From the NCBI GenBank assembly GCA_021811615.1, contig JAJZNW010000055.1, forward strand, positions 83,117-147,116: DNA of 64,000 bases. Direction: 5' to 3'. The translations under genes and the position numbers were made by a program. Below the pieces are notes generated by a model that saw nothing but the letters and a program-made list of their open reading frames with translations, did not search any database and had not been told where the DNA came from. The DNA comes from Bacteroidota bacterium. GTDB lineage: Bacteria; Bacteroidota; Ignavibacteria; Kryptoniales; JAKASW01. Below, in pieces: positions 1 to 8,336 of the stretch (the stretch's first letter is position 1; each line of letters starts with the position of its first letter).

Positions 1-743
1 AGCATAATATCAGCCGGGAATTCGGCGCCGTCCTTCCTCACTCCGTACAATTCCATCCCTGAACTCATCGGCCTCGCGTGCGGGTGAGCGCCGAACGACT
101 TCAGTTTCCTTGCGTGTGATCCCTGAAATCTGCCGGGGATCAGGATCGAAAGTGGCTTTCCGACCAGTTCGTCACGGGTATAGCCGAACATCTTTTCAGC
201 CCCGACATTGGCGAATGTAATCGTATCGCCTTCATCGATAATTATGGCGGCGTCCGGTGCGCTTTCGAGCAAACCTCGATATTTCGACTCGAGAAGTTTT
301 AGCTCCTCAACCGCCGTCTGTCGCTTCCCCTCGACACTCTTCAGCTTCTTTCTTTCTTCCGCTTCCCTGACGGCACGTCGGACAGCGGGCGCAAGGCGTG
401 CGAGTCCGGGTTTAAGCACATAATCCGTGGCACCATCCACGAGTGCCTGCACCGCACGCTCTTCACCGATCGTACCTGAGACATAGATGAAAGGGACGTC
501 AGGTTTCTTTTCCCTGGCGATCAGAAGAGCGTCCCTCCCGTTAAACAACGGAAGAGAATAGTCGCATAAGATCAAATCGAAGCTTCCCTTCTCCAGCGCT
601 TCCAGATAGTCTTCCCTCGACCTTACAAGTCTCACCTTGCAATGTATGCCCGCATCTTCCATTATCGAACGAATCAGCCGCGCATCCCCGGCATTATCTT
701 CCAGGTGCAGGACCCTTACTGTATTGTTTTCAATTTCAGACAT
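1..743 (-). CDS. Response regulator receiver fused to a PAS domain (partial)
   Basis: The reading frame runs off the left edge, so the C-terminus is missing and the ORF track does not list it. I read it from the reverse strand: it starts MSEIENNTVRVLHLEDN and holds a receiver domain with the acidic pair (ED in HLEDN), the phospho-acceptor Asp (LILCDYSLP) and the conserved Lys (YVLKPG). A linker rich in charged residues leads into a PAS domain (LLESAPDAAIIIDEGDTITF). The output part, possibly a kinase, lies outside the window. An in-frame ATG five codons upstream (position 758) is an alternative start; GGAGAG lies just before the ATG I chose, at slightly short spacing. It follows the Rcp1-like receiver with a 208-base gap and is probably the last visible member of that signalling cluster. 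The family call is firm; the signal it senses is unknown. Confidence 0.85.
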   Translation of the reverse strand, partial: MSEIENNTVRVLHLEDNAGDARLIRSIMEDAGIHCKVRLVRSREDYLEALEKGSFDLILCDYSLPLFNGRDALLIAREKKPDVPFIYVSGTIGEERAVQALVDGATDYVLKPGLARLAPAVRRAVREAEERKKLKSVEGKRQTAVEELKLLESKYRGLLESAPDAAIIIDEGDTITFANVGAEKMFGYTRDELVGKPLSILIPGRFQGSHARKLKSFGAHPHARPMSSGMELYGVRKDGAEFPADIM

Positions 744-951
744 AAGCTCTCCGTTCATAACTTCTCGCTCTCATTCACGCTTGCTGGGAAGTCATCTGCA
801 GAACTCGAGTTGCAGATATTCCCTTTGTGACCGTGAAATCTCTGGTCGACATCTTTTCCCTATCAGGCCGCTCTACCTTCAAACCGAAAGACGATCATGC
901 CGGCATTCAAACGGAGGGCAACAATTCCCTTCGCCGTATCCGGCCGGCTTG

Positions 952-1404
952 TTAGCCGCTTCTCACACCAGCGGGCGGAGCCTCGTTCACGATAGCCCAG
1001 AATGCTCCGGGCCTGCTCACGGCTTCCATGAAGTCGTGAAAATCCACCGGCTTCACGACGAAAGCGTTGACTCCAAGCTGGTAACTCTTCAATAGGTCAG
1101 TCTCCTCGTTCGACGATGTCAGGACAACGGCCGGAATCGTCCTGAGTGAATCATCTCCCTTGATTTCCTCACGCACCTTCAGGCAGCCAACTTTCGGAGT
1201 CTTCAAATCGAGAAGGACGACTGCCGGGTTCCCTCCCTTCCGTCCGGCGTAATTTCCGCTCTGCCTGAAGTAGTCTGGCGCTTCTCCGTCCTCGCCCACG
1301 ACGACCACGTCGTTGGCAAGGTTATTCCGTCCCAATGCCTCTTGTGTAAGTTCAACATCTATTTGATTGTCCCCGGCAAGAAGGATGCTTTTCATCGGAT
1401 CCAC
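952..1404 (-). CDS. Single-domain response regulator, Rcp1-like
   Basis: A stand-alone receiver of 150 residues resembling the phytochrome-partner Rcp1 family: VVLLDLKTPK carries the phospho-acceptor Asp, VVLTSS the conserved Ser/Thr and VVKPVDFHDF the conserved Lys. It begins with GTG two bases after the stop of the PAS-GAF kinase, so the two are probably translationally coupled and form a kinase/receiver pair. The N-terminal acidic pair is altered: ILLAGDN where the family usually has VEDN, leaving a single Asp. The KVDG turn after the acceptor Asp is KVGC. This may weaken metal binding and phosphorylation. An internal ATG three codons in is an alternative start. Its role, as known for the family, is phosphotransfer without DNA binding. 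Confidence 0.85.
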   Translation of the reverse strand: MDPMKSILLAGDNQIDVELTQEALGRNNLANDVVVVGEDGEAPDYFRQSGNYAGRKGGNPAVVLLDLKTPKVGCLKVREEIKGDDSLRTIPAVVLTSSNEETDLLKSYQLGVNAFVVKPVDFHDFMEAVSRPGAFWAIVNEAPPAGVRSG

Positions 1405-1406
1405 TT

Positions 1407-3188
1407 TTATACTCTGCTCGATTCAGGAAGTGAAAAGTATACGGCGGCTCCCCTGTCGACTTCGCCCTCGGCCCAGGTCCTGCCACCGTGACGATGTATG
1501 ATCCTTCTGACATTTGCCAGCCCGATTCCGGATCCTTCAAATTCTTCGGAGGAATGAAGGCGCTGGAAGACACCGAAGAGATTATCCGAGTACTTCATAT
1601 CGAATCCGACACCGTTGTCCCGTACGCAAATAACCGCCTCCCCGTCATTAAGCTTTCCATCGATCTCAATAACTGCCCTCTCCCTGGGACGCGTGTATTT
1701 CACCGCGTTCCCGAGAAGGTTCTGGAATACCAGCCTGAGCATGTTCTGGTCCGCCTGCACGACCGGCAACCGGGAGATTTTCCACTCGATAACCCGGCCG
1801 CCGGTTTCCTGGCTCATACTGTTGATGACGCTCTCAACCGTATCGCGCAGGTCGACAGTAGATTTTCTCATTTCAACACGCCCCATTCGCGAAAACATAA
1901 GCAGATCATCTATGAGGACGCCCATCTCCTTGACGGAAGCGGAAATCAATCCCAGATATCGTTTCCCCTTCTCATCGAGAGCGTTCCCGGTGTGCCTCGC
2001 GAGAAGATCGGCGTAACCGTGAATATGCCGGAGCGGGGCTCGCAAGTCGTGCGATACTGAATAGGAAAATGCTTCAAGCTCCCCGTTAGCCGCCTGGAGT
2101 TCCAAAGTGCGATCGTCGACTTTTTTCTCGAGCGATGCGTTGAGCTCTTTGGTCTCACGATATAGCCTGGCAAGATCTATCTGTATCGCAGCGCGACGGG
2201 CGAGATCCTCTGCGAGCAGCCTGTCCTCTTCGGTGAATTTCCTTTTCGATTCGGCGTAGACAAGCGTGATGGCTCCAAGCGTCCTTTCGAACGCGAGCAA
2301 CGGTACTATCAAGACTGCCCCGAGCCCGAGCATCCTGAACATCCTGAGGTCTTCCTCATCCTTGGCCCGCGCCACGAGCATTTCGTCCGGGATGTCGTTG
2401 ATCATTTCGGTACGCCCGGCCTTCAGAACGTCCGTCAATCCCGAAGCGGCGCCGGCCTGGTAAGGATGACGTTTCTGAAGTTCGAAGGCATATTCGACCA
2501 TTCGCGGATCGGAGTGAACGACTGCGAGGCGGGCAAGCGTACCGTCGCTCTCCAGGATATCCACCGCGCACCAATCCGCAATTCTTGGAACTGCCATTCT
2601 CGCGACAGTCTTGAGGCACTCCTGGAAATCAAAGGACTCGGAAAGCGTCGTGCTCGCATCAAGGAGAAAGGTAAGACGGCGATTCACTTTCTCCGCCTCT
2701 TCACGGAAGTGTTTTTCCGTTTCCAGGGCCATCGAGAGCCTTTCCTCAGCTTCTATCTGAGCCGTGAGATTCTGAGCCAGAACAAGTTTTCCTTTCCTGC
2801 CGCCGAACGGGACTTCATGTGATGTAATGTGCACATGAAAAATCTTACCATCTTTCGTCAGGTGCCGCCAGACACCGGGATCATCCACAGGCGTCACGAC
2901 CGTGAGCCGGAGATTCTCATCCAGTCTTGCCAGATCTTCCGATGGACGAATATCGCGTATCGACATTCCCAGGAATTCTTCCCGAGAATAACCATAATGA
3001 TAGACTGCAGCGTCGTTGACAGCAAGGAACCGAAGAGTCTCCAGGTCATATACCCACATAGGGTTTGGGTTGTGATCGAACAATATTCGATACTGATCTT
3101 CAGAAGCGGCCGTTGGTTTGGAGAACTGTGCCGGCTTGCCAAGGGTCGCGGACCGGTCGGTTCCGTTCCCTTTTCCTCCGGCTCTCAA
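1407..3188 (-). CDS. PAS-GAF sensor histidine kinase (phytochrome-like kinase core)
   Basis: A 593-residue soluble histidine kinase. A PAS domain spans about residues 30-145, a GAF domain about 175-345, and a coiled segment leads to the HisKA domain with the phospho-accepting His near residue 380 (SYSVSHDLRAPLRH). The ATPase domain follows with N box (LLGNAVKY), G1 box (VRDNGVGFDM) and G2 box (GSGIGLANVRRII). The H-box sequence is of the type seen in bacteriophytochrome kinases, but there is no sign of a chromophore-binding PAS-GAF-PHY set. The start is TTG, which overlaps the stop of the preceding receiver gene (TTGA), with GGAAG upstream. No transmembrane segment is seen, so it probably senses a cytoplasmic signal. 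Likely partners are the receivers on either side. Confidence 0.9.
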   Translation of the reverse strand: MRAGGKGNGTDRSATLGKPAQFSKPTAASEDQYRILFDHNPNPMWVYDLETLRFLAVNDAAVYHYGYSREEFLGMSIRDIRPSEDLARLDENLRLTVVTPVDDPGVWRHLTKDGKIFHVHITSHEVPFGGRKGKLVLAQNLTAQIEAEERLSMALETEKHFREEAEKVNRRLTFLLDASTTLSESFDFQECLKTVARMAVPRIADWCAVDILESDGTLARLAVVHSDPRMVEYAFELQKRHPYQAGAASGLTDVLKAGRTEMINDIPDEMLVARAKDEEDLRMFRMLGLGAVLIVPLLAFERTLGAITLVYAESKRKFTEEDRLLAEDLARRAAIQIDLARLYRETKELNASLEKKVDDRTLELQAANGELEAFSYSVSHDLRAPLRHIHGYADLLARHTGNALDEKGKRYLGLISASVKEMGVLIDDLLMFSRMGRVEMRKSTVDLRDTVESVINSMSQETGGRVIEWKISRLPVVQADQNMLRLVFQNLLGNAVKYTRPRERAVIEIDGKLNDGEAVICVRDNGVGFDMKYSDNLFGVFQRLHSSEEFEGSGIGLANVRRIIHRHGGRTWAEGEVDRGAAVYFSLPESSRV

Positions 3189-3607
3189 TGCCGCTTCCTT
3201 TTCGAGTTGGCGTACAGCGCATCATGGACGTCGGACAACATCCTGGAACTAGCCAGCCCGCGAATCACTTGCCGGAGTTTGGCGTAATCCATCGCCTTGT
3301 CGAAGAAATAATCGGCGCCCGCCGTCATGCATGCGTTGCGGTAGGGCGGAGTTGAATAGTCTGACAGGATTATCTTGGTCACGGTCCAATCTTGTTCGTG
3401 GATTTCCGACAAGAGATCAATTCCGGTTCCGCCGGCAATATTCATGTCCACGAGTATGACGTCCGGCCGGGTACGCTGGATTTCAGAAATCGATTCACGA
3501 TAACTGGCAGATTCACCCACAACATCGATCCCCCCGACCGCGTTCATCATACTCTTCAACCGTTCTCTGATTATCGGTGAATTATCAGCTACGAATATTC
3601 TCAACAT
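3185..3607 (-). CDS. Response regulator, receiver domain only
   Basis: The ORF track gives 210 residues from 3817, but the first 70 are low-quality sequence. The receiver fold starts at MLRIFVADNSP, where ATG is preceded by GGAGAAGGA, so I place the start at 3607 (140 residues). The phospho-acceptor Asp lies in VILVDMN, the Ser in IILSDYS and the Lys in FFDKAMD. As in the Rcp1-like neighbour, one of the two N-terminal acidic residues is missing (VADN). There is no output domain. It overlaps the PAS-GAF kinase gene by four bases and is probably its phosphotransfer partner. A 30-base compound inverted repeat lies in its upstream region. Confidence 0.85.
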   Translation of the reverse strand: MLRIFVADNSPIIRERLKSMMNAVGGIDVVGESASYRESISEIQRTRPDVILVDMNIAGGTGIDLLSEIHEQDWTVTKIILSDYSTPPYRNACMTAGADYFFDKAMDYAKLRQVIRGLASSRMLSDVHDALYANSKRKRH

Positions 3608-3686
3608 TCCTTCTCCGTATGATCGGTTGTTCGTCCCCACAAAATACCGTGTCATGGAAGCCGACGCTTGTCGCCGATAGCCTGAA

Positions 3687-3716
3687 AGTGAAGTCACAAT
3701 AATAGTGACACTCACT
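3687..3716. promoter_or_regulatory. Compound inverted repeat upstream of receiver gene
   Basis: The sequence reads AGTGA-A-GTCAC-AATAATA-GTGAC-AC-TCACT, two nested complementary arms of five bases each around an AT-rich centre. It lies about 80 bases upstream of the receiver start at 3607, in the gap behind the NarL-type regulator gene. It could be an operator dyad or an RNA hairpin in the leader. I cannot tell which, and no second copy was noticed. Confidence 0.4.
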
Positions 3717-3813
3717 GGCGCCAATTTACACACTTGCGGCGGAGAATGCCGGGAAGGATTAGTCTGGTGAATTACCGGTATCGGAGTTGTGACGACCGTG
3801 TGAGGTCGGCACG

Positions 3814-4458
3814 TCATATGATGATCTTATTCTCCAGTGCAAAGCGGACCAGCTCGGCATTTGTCTTCATATCCAGTTTTTTCAAGAGTCGCCTTCGGTA
3901 GGTAGTAATCGTGCTTACGCTCAACGATAACTGTGAGGCGATGGCCCCCGCCGGTTTACCTTTTGCGATAAGCCTTAGCACCGACAGTTCCCTGTCTGAG
4001 AGAGTCTCGACCGGGTTTCTTCCTTCATTGAAGCCAATTTCCCGAAGGAGCTGCTGTTCAACGCCCGGGCTTACATATTTCTTCCCCGTCGCAATGGTTC
4101 TGATCGCGTCGACCAGTTCCTGTGCGACGGCTTTCTTCGTAACATATCCGTGTGCTCCCGCCTTCAGGGCCCTGACGGCAAATTGGTCCTCCGGAAACAT
4201 GCTAAGGAAGAGGACGCGGGCCTGCGGGAACACTGCCTTCACGTCGACCAATGCGTCGAGACCGCTTCTACCGGGCAGGTCGATGTCGAGAAGGATGATG
4301 TCGGCATTCTTTGCGGCCGAACCGCCGAGCAGCTCTTCTGCGGATCGGGCTTCTCCCACAATCGAAATTTCCAGGACAAGGCCGAGTGTCTTCCGGATTC
4401 CCTCCAGGATCAATTCGTGATCGTCGACCATGAATACATTTATTTTTTTCATAACCAT
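3814..4458 (-). CDS. NarL/FixJ-family response regulator
   Basis: A 214-residue transcription regulator: an N-terminal receiver with an intact acidic pair (FMVDDHE), phospho-acceptor Asp (IILLDIDLPGRSG) and Lys (YVTKKAV), then a LuxR-type helix-turn-helix (LSDRELSVLRLIAKG ... TITTYRRRLLKKLDM). It starts six bases after the four-PAS kinase stop codon. That spacing, together with the HisKA_3 type of the kinase, marks the two as a cognate pair. A second ATG two codons in is equally possible as the start. It binds DNA when phosphorylated; its targets are not evident here. Confidence 0.93.
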   Translation of the reverse strand: MVMKKINVFMVDDHELILEGIRKTLGLVLEISIVGEARSAEELLGGSAAKNADIILLDIDLPGRSGLDALVDVKAVFPQARVLFLSMFPEDQFAVRALKAGAHGYVTKKAVAQELVDAIRTIATGKKYVSPGVEQQLLREIGFNEGRNPVETLSDRELSVLRLIAKGKPAGAIASQLSLSVSTITTYRRRLLKKLDMKTNAELVRFALENKIII

Positions 4459-4464
4459 TTACTC

Positions 4465-6732
4465 TCAGTTTCGGTTTATCCGGCCGGAAGCGCCTCCCTT
4501 TGCGCCGTCGGATGGGAGGAGAATTCTAACGACGGTTCCCCCATTAGCATTGGGAGCGACGGAGAATGAGCCTCCGATCGCTTCCGCACGTTCGCGCATC
4601 CCGAAAATTCCCACCGACTCGTGGCTCGACAGCTGCGCTTCGTCTATCCCTTTCCCGTTGTCCTGGATCTCGAACGAAAGAAAGCCATTCGCGCGGGATG
4701 CGCAAATGCGCACCCGTGTTGCTTTCGAATGCCTCACCACGTTCGTAAGGGACTCCTGCACTATCCGGTAAAGCGCGATGGATTGTTCCTGCCCGAGTTT
4801 AACGTTGCCGAGTTTCACATCGACGGTGCACGCAATTCCAGACCTTTTCTCGAAAGACCTGCCGAGATCCGATATGGCGGCCTCAAATCCGAGATGGTCC
4901 AGGATCCCGGGTCTCAAGTCTGCCGCAATCTTTCTGACTGTGTCAATCGCACTATCGATCAGGCGGATCGAAGAGCCCAGCCGCCGCGCCATTTCGATCT
5001 GCGACTCCAGTCTGCCGGTTGAGACCCCTTCCTGCAAGATGCTCAAGTCCATCTTCAGAGCCGTGAGCATTTGGCCAAGCTCATCGTGGATCTCGAGCGC
5101 AATCTTTTTCTTTTCCTGCTCGCGTACCGATTCGAGTCTTCGCGTCATATTCAGCACTTTCTCGCGTGACCGTTCCACTTCCCTCTCCGCCCGCATCCTG
5201 TCTGTTATGTCGTCGATGACCACTATCACGCTTCCAGTGCGGCCATCGGAATCTACCACCGGTGCGTACGCGATGCTTGCTTCCATGATAGAACCATCCT
5301 TCTTGCGCCTTACCGAACGATATCCTGCGACCGATTCGCCTTTGAAGCCGCGCCTGATTCCGTCGAGGTAATCCTTCAGTCCGGGGGGAGGAACCGCGGG
5401 GAATATCTTCCCCATCACCTCTTCCTTTTTCCATCCGAACATTTCTTCGGCTCCCCTGTTCCAGCTCATTACCCGGCCCCGGTCGTCGACAGTAAGGATA
5501 GCGAGAGGAGCCGAATTCAGGACGGCCTCAAGCTTCATATTGGTGGAGCGCAGCAGCGCTTCGTCCATTTTCAGTTGCGTAATATCCGTAACTACTCCTC
5601 CAATCGCGTAGATCGACCTTCTTTCGTCGGTGAGCGGGTACTTCACGACAAGACTCGTATGCTGTCCGTCCCTGTAACGGGCAGTCTCTTCAAAGACCAA
5701 TGGGACCCTCGCGTCGATCACCTTCCTGTCGTTTTGTTCGAATTCTTTTGCCTGGACTGGAGGAAATATCTCCCTGTCAGTTTTCCCGAGTATATCGGTC
5801 GCCTTCATACCGAACGATCTTTCGAATTGCCCGTTGACACGGATATACCTTCCGGAAGTATCTTTGAGGAACATGACCGCATGACTCCGGTCGAACACCG
5901 CCTGGAGCTGGCGGACCTCCTTTATGAGCCGGTCTGTGGTATGTTTTTCATCGGTGAGGTCTCCTGTAATTTTTGAGAATCCCACAAGCTTTCCGCTGCC
6001 GTCCCGCATCGCAGTGAGAAGGGTCCCCGCCCAGAAACACGATCCGTCTTTGCGAACCCGCCATCCTTCATTTTCCACCTGACCTTCCTTTTCAGCTTTC
6101 TTCAGGAGAGCCTGCGGGATTCCCTTTGCGGTCGCCTCCGGAAGGAAAAATATGGAATAGTGTTTCCCGAGGATGTCATTCCTTCGGTATCCCTTCAGTC
6201 GCTGTGCTCCGGCGTTCCAGCTCGTGATGTTCCCAGCCGTATCCATGGTGTACATGGCATACTCCTTAACACCTTGGACGAAAAGGCGGAACAGCTCTTC
6301 GCTCGCACGCAGAGATTCCTCGGACTTGACCTTTTCCGTGATGTCGCGTGCCAGTACCTGACGCGATTCCGGGTCGTTCCTTGAAGCGGGGGCAGAAGAT
6401 ATTTCGAGATAAATGACGGTGCTATCGGGACGCATAAATCTGAACCTGTATCCGTGCCTGTTTTTCTTCTTGGAATACAGATCGTTAACCATGTCGGCAA
6501 CCATTGGCCTGTCATCGGGGTGAAGGAATTGGCTTATCGGCCGCCCAATCACGTCTGCAGCTTTCGTATAGCCGAGCATCCTTATGCCCGCCGGATTCAT
6601 ATAGGTTATCTTACCCTTCGTGTGGATCGCGATCATATCAGGCGACATGTGAATAAGCTGACGGTATCGGTCGATCTCCCGCAATGGCGCCCCACTCTTT
6701 CGATGTCCGTCCTTCCTCCTCTTGTTCGGCAC
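4465..6732 (-). CDS. Multi-PAS sensor histidine kinase, HisKA_3 type
   Basis: About 755 residues with four consecutive PAS domains (roughly 20-140, 145-265, 275-390 and 395-515), a short coiled region, a HisKA_3 dimerisation domain with the phospho-His near residue 550 (KIALEIHDELGQ) and a C-terminal ATPase domain (SLTNVVRHSKA, IQDNGKGID, GIFGMRERAEAIGG). This kinase class pairs with NarL-type regulators, and one is encoded directly downstream. No membrane segment is seen, so sensing is probably cytoplasmic through the PAS domains. The track starts at GTG 6738, but the GTG at 6732 has an AGGAGG at ideal spacing, whereas the former sits one base from it; I chose 6732. Confidence 0.92.
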   Translation of the reverse strand: MPNKRRKDGHRKSGAPLREIDRYRQLIHMSPDMIAIHTKGKITYMNPAGIRMLGYTKAADVIGRPISQFLHPDDRPMVADMVNDLYSKKKNRHGYRFRFMRPDSTVIYLEISSAPASRNDPESRQVLARDITEKVKSEESLRASEELFRLFVQGVKEYAMYTMDTAGNITSWNAGAQRLKGYRRNDILGKHYSIFFLPEATAKGIPQALLKKAEKEGQVENEGWRVRKDGSCFWAGTLLTAMRDGSGKLVGFSKITGDLTDEKHTTDRLIKEVRQLQAVFDRSHAVMFLKDTSGRYIRVNGQFERSFGMKATDILGKTDREIFPPVQAKEFEQNDRKVIDARVPLVFEETARYRDGQHTSLVVKYPLTDERRSIYAIGGVVTDITQLKMDEALLRSTNMKLEAVLNSAPLAILTVDDRGRVMSWNRGAEEMFGWKKEEVMGKIFPAVPPPGLKDYLDGIRRGFKGESVAGYRSVRRKKDGSIMEASIAYAPVVDSDGRTGSVIVVIDDITDRMRAEREVERSREKVLNMTRRLESVREQEKKKIALEIHDELGQMLTALKMDLSILQEGVSTGRLESQIEMARRLGSSIRLIDSAIDTVRKIAADLRPGILDHLGFEAAISDLGRSFEKRSGIACTVDVKLGNVKLGQEQSIALYRIVQESLTNVVRHSKATRVRICASRANGFLSFEIQDNGKGIDEAQLSSHESVGIFGMRERAEAIGGSFSVAPNANGGTVVRILLPSDGAKGGASGRINRN

Positions 6733-7157
6733 AATCACTCCTCCTTTATCGACAATCTGAATAGGGATGCAGGACTACGCGAGGTAAATATATGACTTGC
6801 ACTCCCTCTCGGTCTTCGTAGTCTCTTCTATATCAACACAGATGTGCCTCAACGAGTTTACTAAAGCCGGAAAAAGGGTTCAAGCTCGGCAGCATCCCAC
6901 GGCCTCTCGTCCGGTTGGAACAGATTTCGATAACCTCTCAGCGGGAATCAGTAAACCGGCAGACATCGATTGAAACAGATGCCCGCCAATTGCGCAATAC
7001 CCGGAAGGGTTTCGCAAATCCGGCAAGATTCCAAATTGAAGAGCGGCTCCCCTTAGCCTGACCACAGAACCATCCGGCTACGGAAAAGCCATCCCCACAT
7101 TGCCACCGTCCACGAGAGTCGGTTCTTACGTCGCACCAAATACCGATAGGGATAGCT
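6733..7157. other. Intergenic region, no gene recognised
   Basis: About 425 bases between the kinase start and the end of the second radical SAM gene. The only open frames are short (61 residues) and have no recognisable features. It should contain the promoter of the kinase/NarL pair near its left side, but I see no convincing -35/-10 pair and no clear terminator. Confidence 0.5.
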
Positions 7158-8336
7158 TCAGCGAGAAGGCAAACGTTGTTCTCTTCTCTCGAATCTCGAA
7201 GCGTATTTAACGAGATGGCTCATCGCATCTAAGTGAGTTTCGCCCGCGTGATGTCTTTCTACCACTTCCATCACTTCGCGAGGTCTGGCGATGACGAGGC
7301 ATTCGCGATGATCCACCGGATGCAGCTTCCTGATATCTTCGAAATATGGCGAGGCGTATATGTCCTTCAAGCGCGAAGTGAGTATGCTGTCCTTGAAGAA
7401 CTGGATGCCGTTGCAAGGCTCCACTTCACCGCTGGATGTAATGTGAAGCGTATGGCCGGCACCGCATCCTGAATTCAGGAATGTCCCATCGCTGTAACCT
7501 TCCTTCAGAACCAGCAGCGACCTGTCTGCCAGCATCTCATCTAGCTTTTTGTAATACACGGCAACATCCTTCTCGCTGCAAACCAGGTCATAGGCGGGAT
7601 CGGTCCCGACAGGTACATAAGGAAGGAAGGCCCCGAAGAGGCATCCGCATTCGATCATGAAGTCGAGATATCTCGCCGAGACGACTTCATCCAAATTCCC
7701 CTTGTGCACCGTGGTCGAGAATCCGAATGCGACACCGCCGGCCTTCATCAGCTTCATCGATCCGACGATTTTGCGGAAGACGCCGCGTCCGCGGAATTTG
7801 TCATTCAGCTCTTCAAATCCGTCGACACTGAAGGCGGTTATCACATGGGGGAGTTCACTCAGTTTCGCTACAACCTCTGCGGTAACCAGTGTCCCGTTTG
7901 TGGCGATGTAGAAACCGATCTTCCTATGCGCGCGGAAGAGGTCGAAAATCTTCGGAAACAGGAACGGTTCGCCCCCCAATATGCCGACAGACGGGATGCC
8001 GATCTCCTCGGCCTGTTCCACTATGCTCTGAATCGTCTCGAATCTCATGTCTTCCCGGTCGGTGTAACTTCCTGCGAAGCAGCCGAGGCACTTCAGGTTA
8101 CATCTCATCGTGGGCGATATCTTGATCGTCAAGGGCGTAAGCGTGCCTGCGGGCAATCGAACATGTTTCCTTCTTACGCCCATATGAGACAGTACCCATG
8201 TACGATAAAAGGCCCTCCTGTATTTGCCCGGAAGCTGAGCGGAGAGACGCTTTTGCACCATCAACAAGTTCCTGTTCTTCCCGATCCATCCGTGAAGGGC
8301 GGTCCTGTTAAGTATTTCACTGAACGGATTCTTCAT
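7158..8336 (-). CDS. Radical SAM protein with C-terminal cysteine region
   Basis: A 392-residue radical SAM enzyme. The 4Fe-4S motif CNLKCLGC lies at residues 79-86, followed by the glycine-rich SAM-binding strand (VGILGGEPFLF). A later cysteine region (SGCGAGHTLHITSSG, EVEPCNGIQFF) is typical of SPASM/twitch-type extensions that bind a further cluster. It is a close paralogue of the gene upstream and overlaps it by ATGA, so the two are co-translated. The substrate is unknown. There is no B12-binding domain and no peptide precursor gene nearby that would point to peptide maturation. Both proteins share an N-terminal region of about 65 residues rich in basic residues, which could hold a partner- or membrane-binding segment. 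Confidence 0.85.
   Translation of the reverse strand: MKNPFSEILNRTALHGWIGKNRNLLMVQKRLSAQLPGKYRRAFYRTWVLSHMGVRRKHVRLPAGTLTPLTIKISPTMRCNLKCLGCFAGSYTDREDMRFETIQSIVEQAEEIGIPSVGILGGEPFLFPKIFDLFRAHRKIGFYIATNGTLVTAEVVAKLSELPHVITAFSVDGFEELNDKFRGRGVFRKIVGSMKLMKAGGVAFGFSTTVHKGNLDEVVSARYLDFMIECGCLFGAFLPYVPVGTDPAYDLVCSEKDVAVYYKKLDEMLADRSLLVLKEGYSDGTFLNSGCGAGHTLHITSSGEVEPCNGIQFFKDSILTSRLKDIYASPYFEDIRKLHPVDHRECLVIARPREVMEVVERHHAGETHLDAMSHLVKYASRFERREQRLPSR

Noticed and set aside
3608-3817. 70-residue N-terminal extension of the receiver protein
   Set aside because: It overlaps the NarL-type gene's end, has no domain features, and a strong ribosome site sits directly before ATG 3607.
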